Below are positions 63,937 to 64,000 of a stretch of 64,000 nt of DNA, piece after piece; within the stretch, counting starts at the first letter, position 1; each line of letters starts with the position of its first letter. The notes under the pieces were generated by a model. That model was given only the letters and a program-made list of their open reading frames with translations, did no database searches and was not told the DNA's origin. The position numbers were made by a program, and so were the translations under genes. Origin of the DNA: Polyangia bacterium (GTDB lineage Bacteria > Myxococcota_A > Polyangia > Nannocystales > Nannocystaceae); the NCBI GenBank assembly GCA_030424595.1, contig JAUHWG010000002.1, positions 429,934-493,933 of the forward strand, given 5' to 3'.

Positions 63937-64000
63937 CTGCCATCCTCCCGCCCCCGCCGAGCCACGCACCCCCCGCTACCGGCCTAGAACCTCCACGCAG

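Overview
The window is GC-rich DNA from what is most likely a Nannocystis/Enhygromyxa/Plesiocystis-type myxobacterium. This is inferred from about fifteen secreted lipoproteins with long Ser/Thr/Gly/Asp linkers directly after the lipobox, Cys-rich and thrombospondin-3-like repeats, an eukaryote-like Ser/Thr kinase fused to a ligand-binding domain, an N-terminally truncated view of a giant GAF/histidine kinase, DUF4388 and roadblock proteins, and a MYXO-CTERM-like tail. No marker gene in the window fixes the species.

Layout. 1-3.9 kb: the 3' end of a sensor kinase, two lipoproteins and a lipoprotein remnant. 4-9.1 kb: an amidohydrolase-like lipoprotein, then an AstE/AspA-type M14 enzyme next to an ATP-grasp-like protein. 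9.4-16 kb: a small helical protein, a methyltransferase remnant, an IgGFc-binding-domain lipoprotein, a second M14 enzyme, a probable selenocysteine-containing ArsC/Spx-like protein, a quinone-oxidoreductase-like MDR protein and a membrane PH-like protein. 16.8-19.8 kb: a DUF4388/DUF4388/roadblock/protoglobin operon that looks like a gas- or redox-responsive signalling module. 20-36 kb: a PDZ-like membrane protein, secreted GHL10- and S41-like enzymes, a beta-propeller lipoprotein, a zinc-ribbon/FxLYD protein, the kinase receptor, a lipoprotein related to metzincins but lacking their zinc ligands, and a GT4 glycosyltransferase.

36-46.5 kb is a rearranged accessory zone. It has a tmRNA 3'-end fragment fused to IS91-like transposase debris, two 516-bp direct copies of the transposase 3' region flanking a 3.5-kb cargo, several low-GC lipoprotein remnants, and a 106-bp perfect copy of an internal piece of the glycosyltransferase gene joined to half of a small repeat. 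47.8-55.2 kb is a tightly overlapping seven-gene operon with three radical-SAM proteins, a MurG-like glycosyltransferase, a coiled-coil protein and an exported protein carrying a duplicated acidic repeat. It is the best candidate here for an undescribed biosynthetic system. 56-58.2 kb is a lower-GC ATPase/DUF4276-like pair that resembles two-gene phage-defence modules. 59-64 kb holds small or degraded genes, a MYXO-CTERM-like protein, a DbpA-type DEAD-box helicase and a LysR regulator.

A dispersed repeat of about 165 bp with imperfect 37-bp terminal inverted repeats ending in CCTAG occurs, whole or in part, at eight places. It repeatedly sits at stop codons or at the break points of truncated lipoprotein genes.
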